Assembly (NCBI RefSeq): GCF_924101635.2
Contig: NZ_CAKMAA020000005.1
Coordinates: 1 to 64,000 of the forward strand
Source: Candidatus Nitrotoga sp. HW29
Lineage (GTDB): Bacteria; Pseudomonadota; Gammaproteobacteria; Burkholderiales; Gallionellaceae
Reading direction: 5' to 3'
DNA length: 64,000 nt
Within the stretch, counting starts at the first letter, position 1. Every line of letters starts with the position of its first letter. This document shows, piece by piece, positions 56,716-64,000 of this stretch. The position numbers and the translations under genes were made by a program. Under the pieces are notes generated by a model, which saw only the letters and a list, made by a program, of their open reading frames with translations, did no database searches and was not told the DNA's origin.

Positions 56716-56975
56716 CAGCGCGGTACTGGCAAAGGGATATCGGTACTCAGGCTTTCAGCCCAAGCTTGAACGAACTGATGGTCGATGACATGCCCTGTTT
56801 CAATATCAGCCATTGATTCCAAGGTCAATCGCCGACGCTCTTCTTCTTGATCTACCCAAGCGGACAATGCTTGCTTCATAACCCAGCCACGCGAACGTTC
56901 CAAGCGAGCAGCGATTTGATCAACTTTCTCGGCAAGAGGTAGCGGGACATGTGCAGTTAGCACTTTTGTATTCAT
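56715..56975 (-). CDS. CopG/ParD-family antitoxin
   Basis: The 86-residue product has a ribbon-helix-helix domain (VLTAHVPLPLAEKVDQIAAR, then ERSRGWVMKQAL) and an acidic toxin-neutralising tail. The start at 56975 has an AAGG site at proper spacing. It likely represses its own operon through the inverted repeat just upstream. Confidence 0.9.
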   Translation of the reverse strand: MNTKVLTAHVPLPLAEKVDQIAARLERSRGWVMKQALSAWVDQEEERRRLTLESMADIETGHVIDHQFVQAWAESLSTDIPLPVPR

Positions 56976-56987
56976 GGTAGGCATCCT

Positions 56988-57016
56988 TATAATCAAGTTT
57001 AATCATGGTGATTATA
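56988..57016 (-). promoter_or_regulatory. Operator of the toxin-antitoxin operon
   Basis: Perfect arms TATAATCA and TGATTATA with a 13-base spacer, overlapping the 3' end of the HTH gene and lying 13 bases before the antitoxin start. Confidence 0.6.
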
Positions 57017-57256
57017 TTTGATATTTGCAACCCCAAGAAACAAATTAATTCCCGATATGAAATGGGGAAGCGGCTCAGTTTTACCCTTTTCCCAGTTCAA
57101 AACAGTAAATGATGTTGCCCCAAGCATTTTTCCCACCTCTTTCTGGGTGAGCCCCAACTCCAGCCGTTTTTTCTTGATATACTCGCCCAAGGTATGAGGA
57201 ACAAAATCAAAAGGCTTTTTTCTCAATATGTTAAAGTTCACTTGGACAAATGGCAA
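56999..57256 (-). CDS. Helix-turn-helix protein at the right end of the element
   Basis: The 85-residue ORF has an XRE-type HTH (LGEYIKKKRLELGLTQKEVG, then TSFTVLNWEKGKTEPLP). The only start is TTG 57254-57256, 17 bases inside the attR core, with no ribosome site. The frame is open back through the junction. In the predicted circular element it is in frame with the integrase at the other end (see findings), so it may be the C-terminal domain of that protein and not a separate gene. Confidence 0.8.
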   Translation of the reverse strand: MPFVQVNFNILRKKPFDFVPHTLGEYIKKKRLELGLTQKEVGKMLGATSFTVLNWEKGKTEPLPHFISGINLFLGVANIKYNHHD

Positions 57257-57272
57257 AAAGGCAACGCGTCTC

Positions 57273-57274
57273 TG
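57273..57274 (+). other. attR core dinucleotide (TG)
   Basis: Right junction: comM coding sequence resumes with this TG as the start of the Cys codon of NPCPCG. Confidence 0.8.
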
Positions 57275-57734
57275 CCCGTGTGGCTATTTGGGCCATTACA
57301 ACGGCAAGTGTCATTGCACCCCCGATCAAATTGCACGTTATCGCGGCAAAATTTCTGGTCCGTTATTAGATCGGATAGACATTCAGATCGAAGTTCCTGC
57401 TGTGCCACAAGAAACCCTGCTCAAACAAGCTGATGGAGAATCAAGTAGCGATATTCAAGCGCGTGTCAACGTAGCGAGACAACGTGCATTAATCCGTCAG
57501 AACAAACCAAATGCACAGCTTACAGTAAGCGAGATTGACGTTCTCTGTGCACCCGATGCACAAGGTGCCGCCCTATTGCAACAAGCCATTAACCGTCTGA
57601 ATTTATCTGCACGCGCTTATCACCGTGTACTCAAAGTGGCACGCACTATTGCCGATCTGGCAGGCAACGAAAACATCTTTGCTTCTCACATCGCCGAGGC
57701 GGTACAGTATCGTAGGATGGACAGACAAGGATAA
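57273..57734 (+). pseudogene. comM: ComM, 3' part
   Basis: Encodes the last 153 residues of ComM: CPCGYLGHYNGKCHCTPDQI, ISGPLLDRIDIQIEVP and the C-terminal domain ending in EAVQYRRMDRQG. It has no start of its own; the frame runs in from element sequence. With the 5' part it gives a full-length 498-residue protein. Confidence 0.95.
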
Positions 57735-57956
57735 TTAAAAGCAGTGATTTCATATCGTTATCTTTATTTCAGACTGGTATAATCGCGATTAATTAAGAGG
57801 TAATTAATTTCCATAGTGCAATTCCGGCAATTAGTCTCTAAGCAAAGTTGTTATCGCAATAATGATGTTTGCTTGACACAGTATCTGTACAATCCATACC
57901 ATCGCGAGTTTTATTAATTATCATCGTTTCTTGATTGTCATTATTAGGGGTTTGTT

Positions 57957-58925
57957 GTGTCGTTTGAAACTATAAAACAATCTCTTGCCTCAGATATGTC
58001 CATTGTGGACAGAATCATACGTACCCGTTTACATTCGGATGTGGCACTGGTCAACCAAATGAGCGAGTACATTATCAATAATGGCGGCAAACGACTACGT
58101 CCAGCCTTAGTGGTGTTATCCGCCAAAGCATTAGGGTACACAGGAGAATATCATCATTGTTTGGCAGCGGTAGTGGAGTTCATTCATACCGCCACGTTAC
58201 TACACGATGATGTGGTAGATGAATCCGAATTACGTCGTGGACACGCAACTGCCAGCGCCTTATTTGGTAATGCAGCCAGTGTACTGGTTGGTGATTTTTT
58301 ATATTCGCGCGCTTTTCAAATGATGGTGGAAGTAAATAACATGCGTGTGATGCAAACGTTGGCAGACGCTACTAACACGATTGCAGAAGGTGAAGTGTTA
58401 CAGTTATTGAGCTGTCATGACGCGAGCGTAGATGCAGCCAGTTATTTACGCGTAATTTATTGCAAAACAGCCAAGCTATTTGAGGCGGCGATGCGCTTGG
58501 GCGCTATTTTGGTACAGGTCGATAGCGCCAGCGAGGAAGCTGTAGCAAAGTATGGTATGCACTTGGGAACAGCGTTCCAATTGGTTGACGATATGCTGGA
58601 TTATTCTGGAGACGAGCAAACAACTGGTAAAAACTTAGGCGATGATCTATCTGAAGGTAAGCCCACATTACCCCTTATTTATGCAATGCAGCAGGGTGAT
58701 GCCCGCCAGGTCGCGATGATAAAGCTGGCCATCGAACAAGGTAACATCGAAGGTTTTACCGAAGTACTGCAAGTGATCAAACAAACCGGTGCCCTGGAAT
58801 ATACTCGGCAGCAGGCACAAAAAGAATCCGAGGCGGCATGCGCGGCACTGTCCATTCTGCCCGATACGGCTTACAAACAATCTCTACTGCAACTAGCTGA
58901 TTTTGCTGCCACACGGCAATTTTAA
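57957..58925 (+). CDS. ispB: Polyprenyl diphosphate synthase, octaprenyl type
   Basis: This enzyme builds the side chain of ubiquinone by adding isopentenyl units. The 322-residue product has both aspartate-rich motifs (LLHDDVVDESELRRG and QLVDDMLDYSGD) and GGKRLRPALVVLSAKA. It starts with GTG. Homology to IspB is clear; chain length cannot be read with certainty. It ends in a terminator hairpin. Confidence 0.93.
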   Translation: MSFETIKQSLASDMSIVDRIIRTRLHSDVALVNQMSEYIINNGGKRLRPALVVLSAKALGYTGEYHHCLAAVVEFIHTATLLHDDVVDESELRRGHATASALFGNAASVLVGDFLYSRAFQMMVEVNNMRVMQTLADATNTIAEGEVLQLLSCHDASVDAASYLRVIYCKTAKLFEAAMRLGAILVQVDSASEEAVAKYGMHLGTAFQLVDDMLDYSGDEQTTGKNLGDDLSEGKPTLPLIYAMQQGDARQVAMIKLAIEQGNIEGFTEVLQVIKQTGALEYTRQQAQKESEAACAALSILPDTAYKQSLLQLADFAATRQF

Positions 58926-58957
58926 TTAAGCTAAATCTTGAGTAAATCATCTCAACG

Positions 58958-58995
58958 AAGCTGAAGTCTGTCATTGAGTGCAGCCTTCAGCTTTT
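58958..58995 (+). terminator. Terminator after ispB
   Basis: Stem AAGCTGAAG-t-CTG paired with CAG-c-CTTCAGCTT, then TT. It ends transcription of the prenyl synthase gene. Confidence 0.75.
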
Positions 58996-59266
58996 ATCCA
59001 TCACTTATAATTAATCAGCCTGATGTACGGCTATTAGATGAATTTATAAAACAATCACGGTGAATTACAGCAGAAATCTGCTGCTAATCCTAGCTTAGCT
59101 GCCCACTACATACCCTACAATGGGCACCATTCGATGATAATCAACAATGTTTTGAAATTTCTCGTGTTAACACTGCTTACGCACACTAAAATTAGTATTT
59201 TCCCGACTTTGTAAAGGGAACTATAAGGAAGAAGATTTTTCGTCTATGTAATTTTTAATTAAAATT

Positions 59267-60973
59267 ATGACTAATCACATTACCCCTTCTCAAATTGCGC
59301 GAATGACTCTAAGTACTCTGGCCGCACGCAAGATCGCTCCAACGCCAGATAATTATATGCGCTTGTATCATGAAATTAGCGGCAAACCCGATATCAATAG
59401 CGCAGACAAAATTTTGACATCAGAGGCGCAGATACTTCAAAAATCAACTGACGATAAATTGAAATTGGCATGGTCAAATTTGATTCGTGATCTGCTCACA
59501 CAAATGGAAGCCTCGCACAAGGGTATTACTATTTCACGCAAAAAACAAAGCGTTGTAACCGTACTAAATAGATTTAATAATGACTCCGATGTCCTGTTTA
59601 CAAAATTACAGAGCCTAATAGACTCATGGAAAGAAACAACTTCGTCTAATCCTCGCGAGCTAATTCCGGCCAAGCTTGAATCAGAAGAGGGAAGTAACGA
59701 TTTACCACTTGCCCCGGTACACGTTGATAGCATTATTAACACCAGCATTCCTGACGTAGCTATTGATACGACAATAGATGTTGAGCTGGTGGAACAACTT
59801 CGCGAATTGCTGGCGCAGTCGCTTGAAAGCATACACAACGAAGATTCCGATTTGAAAAGTGTAATTCAGGCACTAGCCCAACAGGTACGTACCACCAATG
59901 ATTACGATCAAGCCATTAAGCTGAATAAGCAACTACGCGAGCTGTGGATAAAGCTGGAATTACGCGACAATGATCGTTTAAACATTCAGGAAGGATTGAT
60001 GCGTCTATTTCGTCTGTTGGTGGATAACGTCGGCGAACTGGTGACCGAAGATCAGTGGCTACACGACCAAATTGTTAATCTGCAGGAAATTATCGAAAAT
60101 CCTATCAGTAAACACATAATCGCCACTGCGGAGCGCAATTTGCGTAGCACGATCATTAAGCAAGGTTTGCTAAAACAAAACATGATCGATGCCAAAACCA
60201 CGCTTAAAAGTTTGATGACCACCTTTATTGACCGCCTTAGCGAAATGACGGCTAGCACGGGAGCGTACCACACTAAAATTGAAGGCTATAGCCTGGAAAT
60301 TGGGCGAGCAGATAACTTAACTGAATTAAGCCACATCCTGGGTGACATCATGCAAGACACGCGCATCATTCAGGCTATCTCAATGCGCTCACATGAAGAG
60401 CTGGTTAGCACACGAAAACAGGCGCATATTGCCGAAGAACGTGTCAAACAACTGGAGCAAGAACTCGAACAAGTAAGCGAATTAGTACGCGAAGACCAAC
60501 TTACCGGGGCACTCAACCGACGCGGACTCGATGATGTGCTGGAGCGCGAAATAAAACGCGCTGATCGGCAGCAAACGCCAACCAGCATTGCACTGCTTGA
60601 TATTGATAACTTTAAACAACTTAATGACTCCTTGGGCCACCAGACCGGCGACCAGGCACTAGTGCATTTAATTCAGGTAATTAAAAATGCCCTCCGACCG
60701 ACCGATGAAGTGGCACGTTATGGCGGCGAAGAATTCCTTATTATTCTAATAGATACAAGCCTGGAGGAAGCAATGGCAACCATAGTCCGTCTGCAGCGCG
60801 AGCTCACTAAAAATCTTTTTCTACATAACAATAACCGACAGCTAATCACCTTTAGTGCCGGAGTTGCGCTACATGCTAGCGGTGAAGATCCTGAATTAAC
60901 AATCGGGCGGGCAGATAAAGCCATGTACAACGCTAAACGAGCTGGTAAGAATCGTGTATTTGCGGCTGATTGA
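59267..60973 (+). CDS. Diguanylate cyclase (GGDEF domain)
   Basis: The 568-residue protein makes cyclic di-GMP. The C-terminal domain (about residues 405-565) has LTGALNRRGLDDVL, LLDIDNFKQLNDSLGH and the active motif RYGGEEFLII, with an RxxD inhibitory site five residues before it (RPTD). The long N-terminal part is helical with a coiled coil before the catalytic domain and no clear membrane segment. It sits next to flagellin genes, where c-di-GMP often affects motility, but regulation of that kind here is inference. Confidence 0.93.
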   Translation: MTNHITPSQIARMTLSTLAARKIAPTPDNYMRLYHEISGKPDINSADKILTSEAQILQKSTDDKLKLAWSNLIRDLLTQMEASHKGITISRKKQSVVTVLNRFNNDSDVLFTKLQSLIDSWKETTSSNPRELIPAKLESEEGSNDLPLAPVHVDSIINTSIPDVAIDTTIDVELVEQLRELLAQSLESIHNEDSDLKSVIQALAQQVRTTNDYDQAIKLNKQLRELWIKLELRDNDRLNIQEGLMRLFRLLVDNVGELVTEDQWLHDQIVNLQEIIENPISKHIIATAERNLRSTIIKQGLLKQNMIDAKTTLKSLMTTFIDRLSEMTASTGAYHTKIEGYSLEIGRADNLTELSHILGDIMQDTRIIQAISMRSHEELVSTRKQAHIAEERVKQLEQELEQVSELVREDQLTGALNRRGLDDVLEREIKRADRQQTPTSIALLDIDNFKQLNDSLGHQTGDQALVHLIQVIKNALRPTDEVARYGGEEFLIILIDTSLEEAMATIVRLQRELTKNLFLHNNNRQLITFSAGVALHASGEDPELTIGRADKAMYNAKRAGKNRVFAAD

Positions 60974-61126
60974 TAGAGAGAATGTATTTCAAATTTAGTG
61001 GTGCTATTATACGATTGTTTAAAATAATATTATAATATACAGTGTCTTGTGGGTATATTGAGATGTTTGCCAAAGATCAATTGTCATGAGCTTTGCCACA
61101 CTTCAGACAAAAACACAAATATGTTC
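60974..61126. other. Upstream part of the flagellin leader region
   Basis: No gene is supported between the GGDEF gene and the flagellin promoter. Confidence 0.5.
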
Positions 61127-61153
61127 TAAAGTTTTCTTAGCCCTTTCCGTTAA
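61127..61153 (+). promoter_or_regulatory. Sigma-28 (FliA) promoter of flagellin
   Basis: TAAA followed after exactly 15 bases by TCCGTTAA, matching the FliA consensus TAAA-N15-GCCGATAA at all four -35 bases and six of eight -10 bases. It lies about 95 bases before the flagellin ATG. Confidence 0.75.
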
Positions 61154-61248
61154 CTGTATTAACCGAGGTTGATGCGCCTAAAAAATCTGGCCAGCCAAAG
61201 TAAATGGCAATCATGCCGTACAACAAATACAGTTAAAGGAGTATTAAA

Positions 61249-62742
61249 ATGCCCTCATACATTAATACCAACATTTCATCTTTAAATGCACAACGCAATC
61301 TGAATGCATCGCAAAGTGTACTGCAAACCTCCTTGCAACGTTTGTCTTCTGGTTTGCGCATCAATGGCGCCAAAGATGACGCAGCGGGGTTAGCAATTTC
61401 GAACCGCATGACTTCACAAATCAACGGCAACACCCAAGCCGCACGTAACGCCAACGACGGCATCTCCTTGGCACAAACAGCTGAAGGTGATTTGTCACAG
61501 ATTGGTGCCAACTTACAGCGGATGCGTGACTTGGCAATTCAATCAGCCAATAGTACCAATTCCGTGTCTGACCGTGCCGCCCTAAATAGCGAATTGCAAT
61601 CGCTAAGCGCTGAAATTGACCGTGTAGCACAAAACTCCTCATTCAACGGCGTGAAATTGTTGGATGGTACGTTCACTGCACAAAATTTCCAAGTCGGCGC
61701 AGGTGCAACTGTCAACGACCAAATTGCGATTAACACGATCTCCAGCGCACGTATCTCACAACTGGGTAGCGCTGGAGCAACAACTTCCGCCACTGTAACC
61801 GGAGGACCCACAACAGCCGCGCTTGCGGCGGGTGATGTAACGCTAAATGGTTTCCAGGTAGGCGCATCAAATGTCGGTACAGCACCCGGCCAGAGTGCCG
61901 CTAGTGCCTATTCCATCGCAGCGGCCATCAATGCCGTTTCCTCTCAGTCTGGTGTCACTGCGACAGCGAATGCAACCACTCTCACTGGCGCTGCAGCATC
62001 GGTATTTACGGGCGTTACTGCCGCCAATAGTTTCACTGTAAACGGCATCTCAGTGGGCGCGATTGCTGGCGGTGCTACGGCCGCAGGTCAAGGTGCCAAC
62101 GTTGCGGCAGCCATCAACTCCGTTGCTAGTCAATCCGGAGTAACAGCTACAGCAGATGCGTCTACTGGAGTGGTTACTCTATCGGCTGTGGATGGGCGTG
62201 ACATCAGTCTGCTAGCACAAGGCACTACTACTGCTGCTGTTGCTTTAACAACCTTCGGTTTGACAACCGGTGACACTGTAGGCCCAGTTGCCGAGGTAAC
62301 AACTCACGGTACAATCACGCTGAACAGTACCAATGCAGCGGGCATCGTGCAGGGCGGCGGCAATGCAGCAAATGCCGGACTTACAGCTGCCGGCCTTGTT
62401 ACAGCAGCCACTACTGTCTCTTCGGTCTCCTCCATCTCGGGATTGGATATTTCAACTGCAGCAGGTGCAACTAAATCACTATCTGTTCTTGACGGTGCGC
62501 TGGTTTCAATCAATAGCTCACGTGCTTCACTTGGTGCTTTTCAAAACCGTTTTGCATCGGTGGTAACCAGTCTGCAAACCACTACCGAAAACTTGACTGC
62601 ATCACGCAGCCGTATCGTGGATACTGACTTTGCTGCCGAAACCGCTTCATTGTCTCGCAGTCAGATCTTGCAACAAGCTGGTACAGCGATGTTGGCACAA
62701 GCGAATCAGATCCCGAACGGAGTGTTGGCACTATTGAGATAA
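61249..62742 (+). CDS. fliC: Flagellin
   Basis: Flagellin is the filament subunit. The 497-residue product has the conserved N-terminal D0/D1 region (NTNISSLNAQRNLNASQSVL, LSSGLRINGAKDDAAGLAIS) and C-terminal region (ENLTASRSRIVDTDFAAETA, GVLALLR end). The central variable part is Ala/Thr/Gly-rich and contains two related segments with AAAINAVSSQSGVTATA and AAAINSVASQSGVTATA, of the type called flagellin IN repeats. An AAAGGAG ribosome site precedes the start. Confidence 0.97.
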   Translation: MPSYINTNISSLNAQRNLNASQSVLQTSLQRLSSGLRINGAKDDAAGLAISNRMTSQINGNTQAARNANDGISLAQTAEGDLSQIGANLQRMRDLAIQSANSTNSVSDRAALNSELQSLSAEIDRVAQNSSFNGVKLLDGTFTAQNFQVGAGATVNDQIAINTISSARISQLGSAGATTSATVTGGPTTAALAAGDVTLNGFQVGASNVGTAPGQSAASAYSIAAAINAVSSQSGVTATANATTLTGAAASVFTGVTAANSFTVNGISVGAIAGGATAAGQGANVAAAINSVASQSGVTATADASTGVVTLSAVDGRDISLLAQGTTTAAVALTTFGLTTGDTVGPVAEVTTHGTITLNSTNAAGIVQGGGNAANAGLTAAGLVTAATTVSSVSSISGLDISTAAGATKSLSVLDGALVSINSSRASLGAFQNRFASVVTSLQTTTENLTASRSRIVDTDFAAETASLSRSQILQQAGTAMLAQANQIPNGVLALLR

Positions 62743-62751
62743 GTTAGTTAT

Positions 62752-62784
62752 ATAAACCTGGCCGAGCAATTCGGCTAGGTTTAT
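62752..62784 (+). terminator. Hairpin between flagellin and flaG
   Basis: Stem ATAAACCT-g-GCCGA paired with TCGGC-t-AGGTTTAT, loop of five bases. It may stop most transcripts after flagellin and let some read into flaG. Confidence 0.8.
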
Positions 62785-62802
62785 AAAAGAAGGAGAAGCA
62801 CA

Positions 62803-63195
62803 ATGCTCATCCCAAACGTAAGCAACACGACTCAGGCTCAACAGTCTGCCAGTCTTACAAACGACAGGCTCACCAGTACTGGTAAGCCTGATGTGGTCTT
62901 GCCCGCACCTAGTATAGCCCCAGAATTACCTGAAATTGCGGCACAACAAGTCGCCAAACAGCAGACCTCCGCAACACAATTGAAAAATGCGGTAGCAAAC
63001 ATCAATCAAATGTTGCAGCAAGCTAATAAGGACGTTGAGTTCAGCGTGGATGACAGCACCAAGAAATCTATAGTTAAAGTGGTTGATGCGACAAGTGGCG
63101 ATCTGATTCGTCAATTCCCTACTGAAGAAGGATTATCACTTACTCGTGCAATAGATCGTATTCAAAATGGTTTATTGTTAACACAGAAGGCCTAG
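62803..63195 (+). CDS. flaG: FlaG-family protein
   Basis: FlaG affects filament length. The 130-residue product has a disordered Gln/Ala-rich first half and the conserved C-terminal domain (ANKDVEFSVDDSTKKSIVKV, DLIRQFPTEEGL). It lies between flagellin and fliD, the typical position. Confidence 0.92.
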   Translation: MLIPNVSNTTQAQQSASLTNDRLTSTGKPDVVLPAPSIAPELPEIAAQQVAKQQTSATQLKNAVANINQMLQQANKDVEFSVDDSTKKSIVKVVDATSGDLIRQFPTEEGLSLTRAIDRIQNGLLLTQKA

Positions 63196-63207
63196 GAGAA
63201 ATCCAGA

Positions 63208-64000
63208 ATGGTGACTACCACCGCATCTGCAACGACTGGAACAAGTATCGATGTCAACAGTATTGTCAGTCAGTTGATGTCGGTAGAACAGCAACCCATT
63301 GCCAAACTAAATGTCAAAGAAGCCAGCTACCAGGCCAAACTTTCCGCCTTTGGGACAATAAAAAGTGCTTTAGCGACCTTCCAAACTGCTTTGCAAGGGC
63401 TCAGCAATGCCAGCAAATTTCAAACGGTCAATGCTACTCCCTCCGATGCCACTATTTTTTCCGCCACCGCCGCCAGCACTGCGATAGCTGGCTCTTACTC
63501 TTTGGATATTGCTAGTCTAGCTCAGGCACAAAAGTTGGTGGCCTCGGGGCAAACCAGTAGTACCGCTGCAATTGGCGCAGGTGCTGCGACTACAGTGACA
63601 TTTGATTTTGGTTCCATCAGCGGCGGCACCTTTAGTGCTGCGACCGGAGTTTATACCGGTGCAGCGTTTACTAGCAATGGTAACGCTACCAAGAGCATTA
63701 CTATAGACAGCACTAATAATTCGTTGCAAGGTATCCGTGATGCTATCAATGCCGGCAAAATGGGCGTAACAGCAACCATCATCAATGATGGTAGTGGCAC
63801 CCCCTATCGTCTTGCTCTCTCTTCGGATAACAATGGTGTGAACAACAGCCTCAAGATTAGTGTGGCGGGCGATACCGCGGTAAGTAACTTACTGGCCAAT
63901 GATCCGGCTGGCATACAACAACTTGCCGAGACTGTCACTGCTCAAAATGCCAACTTCAAGGTGAATGGCGTAACAGTGAGTAAAAACTCCAACACTGTTT
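63208..64000 (+). CDS. fliD: Flagellar filament cap protein FliD (partial, runs off the window)
   Basis: FliD caps the filament and folds flagellin into place. The first 264 codons are present, with the family start ATTGTSIDVNSIVSQLMSVE and coiled-coil region KLSAFGTIKSALATFQ. The C-terminal part lies beyond the window. It starts 12 bases after flaG, with an AGGAGAA ribosome site. Confidence 0.95.
   Translation, partial: MVTTTASATTGTSIDVNSIVSQLMSVEQQPIAKLNVKEASYQAKLSAFGTIKSALATFQTALQGLSNASKFQTVNATPSDATIFSATAASTAIAGSYSLDIASLAQAQKLVASGQTSSTAAIGAGAATTVTFDFGSISGGTFSAATGVYTGAAFTSNGNATKSITIDSTNNSLQGIRDAINAGKMGVTATIINDGSGTPYRLALSSDNNGVNNSLKISVAGDTAVSNLLANDPAGIQQLAETVTAQNANFKVNGVTVSKNSNTV

Larger units (their letters stand above)
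13336..57274. mobile_element. 43.9-kb serine-recombinase element integrated in comM
   Basis: Both ends are defined by the interrupted comM. Removing 43,939 bases restores an open, conserved ComM frame. The left end carries a large serine recombinase. The cargo includes type I restriction-modification, Gabija, ArdC, arsenic and copper resistance and a toxin-antitoxin pair. Two VirD4/HerA-like ATPases, RadC and ArdC resemble genes of conjugative elements, but no relaxase or mating-pore genes were seen. It could be an integrative mobilisable element or a genomic island with an unknown transfer route. Internal recombinase fragments and a tRNA fragment show that it is composite. Confidence 0.88.

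Noticed and set aside
57228-57272. Start of an ORF in front of the comM 3' part
   Set aside because: The first 15 codons are element sequence antisense to the HTH gene; the ComM homology begins only at the Cys codon at 57273.
13336-57274. Prophage
   Set aside because: No capsid, terminase, portal, tail or lysis genes were found.
13336-57274. CRISPR array
   Set aside because: No regularly spaced short direct repeats were seen anywhere in the window; the repeats present are two-copy and long or terminal inverted.

Overview
The window is a bacterial chromosome segment, most likely from a betaproteobacterium of the Nitrosomonadales (Gallionellaceae-like). This rests on the flagellar gene order, the UbiK-ComM neighbourhood, the IspB-type prenyl synthase and the style of the metal-resistance genes. 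No rRNA or other strong taxonomic marker is present, so the assignment is tentative. The backbone has two parts: positions 1-13333 (fliRQPONMLKJIHGF on the minus strand, then divergent fliE, ubiK and the 5' part of comM) and 57273-64000 (the 3' part of comM, a polyprenyl diphosphate synthase, a GGDEF protein, flagellin with a sigma-28-type promoter, flaG and the start of fliD).

Between them lies a 43.9-kb element inserted exactly in the codons of the conserved NPCPCG motif of comM. Removing 13336-57274 restores a 498-residue ComM, and the dinucleotide TG is present at both junctions, as expected for a large serine recombinase. The element's own recombinase sits at the left end, and its last seven codons are comM sequence. 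In the predicted excised circle its reading frame runs through the joined site into a helix-turn-helix ORF from the other end of the element. The chromosomal form therefore splits a predicted 608-codon recombinase-HTH gene in two. This is the most interesting observation in the window.

Inside the element, from left to right: an eight-gene type I restriction-modification operon (half-size HsdS, HsdM, a metallo-beta-lactamase-fold protein, a membrane protein with about four helices, full HsdS, a KTSC-like protein, HsdR, a YgjP-like metallopeptidase); an ArdC-like antirestriction gene with a 3' frameshift and a hairpin over its ribosome binding site; a RuvC-fold protein and an XRE regulator; an AAA-type ATPase; tandem serine recombinase genes interrupted by a Gabija (GajA/GajB) defence pair; an arsenic operon (arsR, arsC, arsD, arsA, acr3) with a TauE/SafE permease; a copper/silver efflux operon (cusC, cusB, cusA, cusF); a tRNA-Arg 3' fragment with its terminator; radC; and two VirD4/HerA-like ATPases. 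The right end has small ORFs bracketed by two copies of a MITE-like repeat, a ParD/ParE-type toxin-antitoxin pair and the end HTH gene.

The element combines defence (type I RM, Gabija), counter-defence (ArdC), metal resistance and addiction. It has two DNA-translocase-like ATPases but no relaxase, no recognisable mating-pore genes and no transposase, so how it moves between cells is open. It appears to have grown by nesting: recombinase fragments and the tRNA fragment mark the borders of separately acquired blocks.
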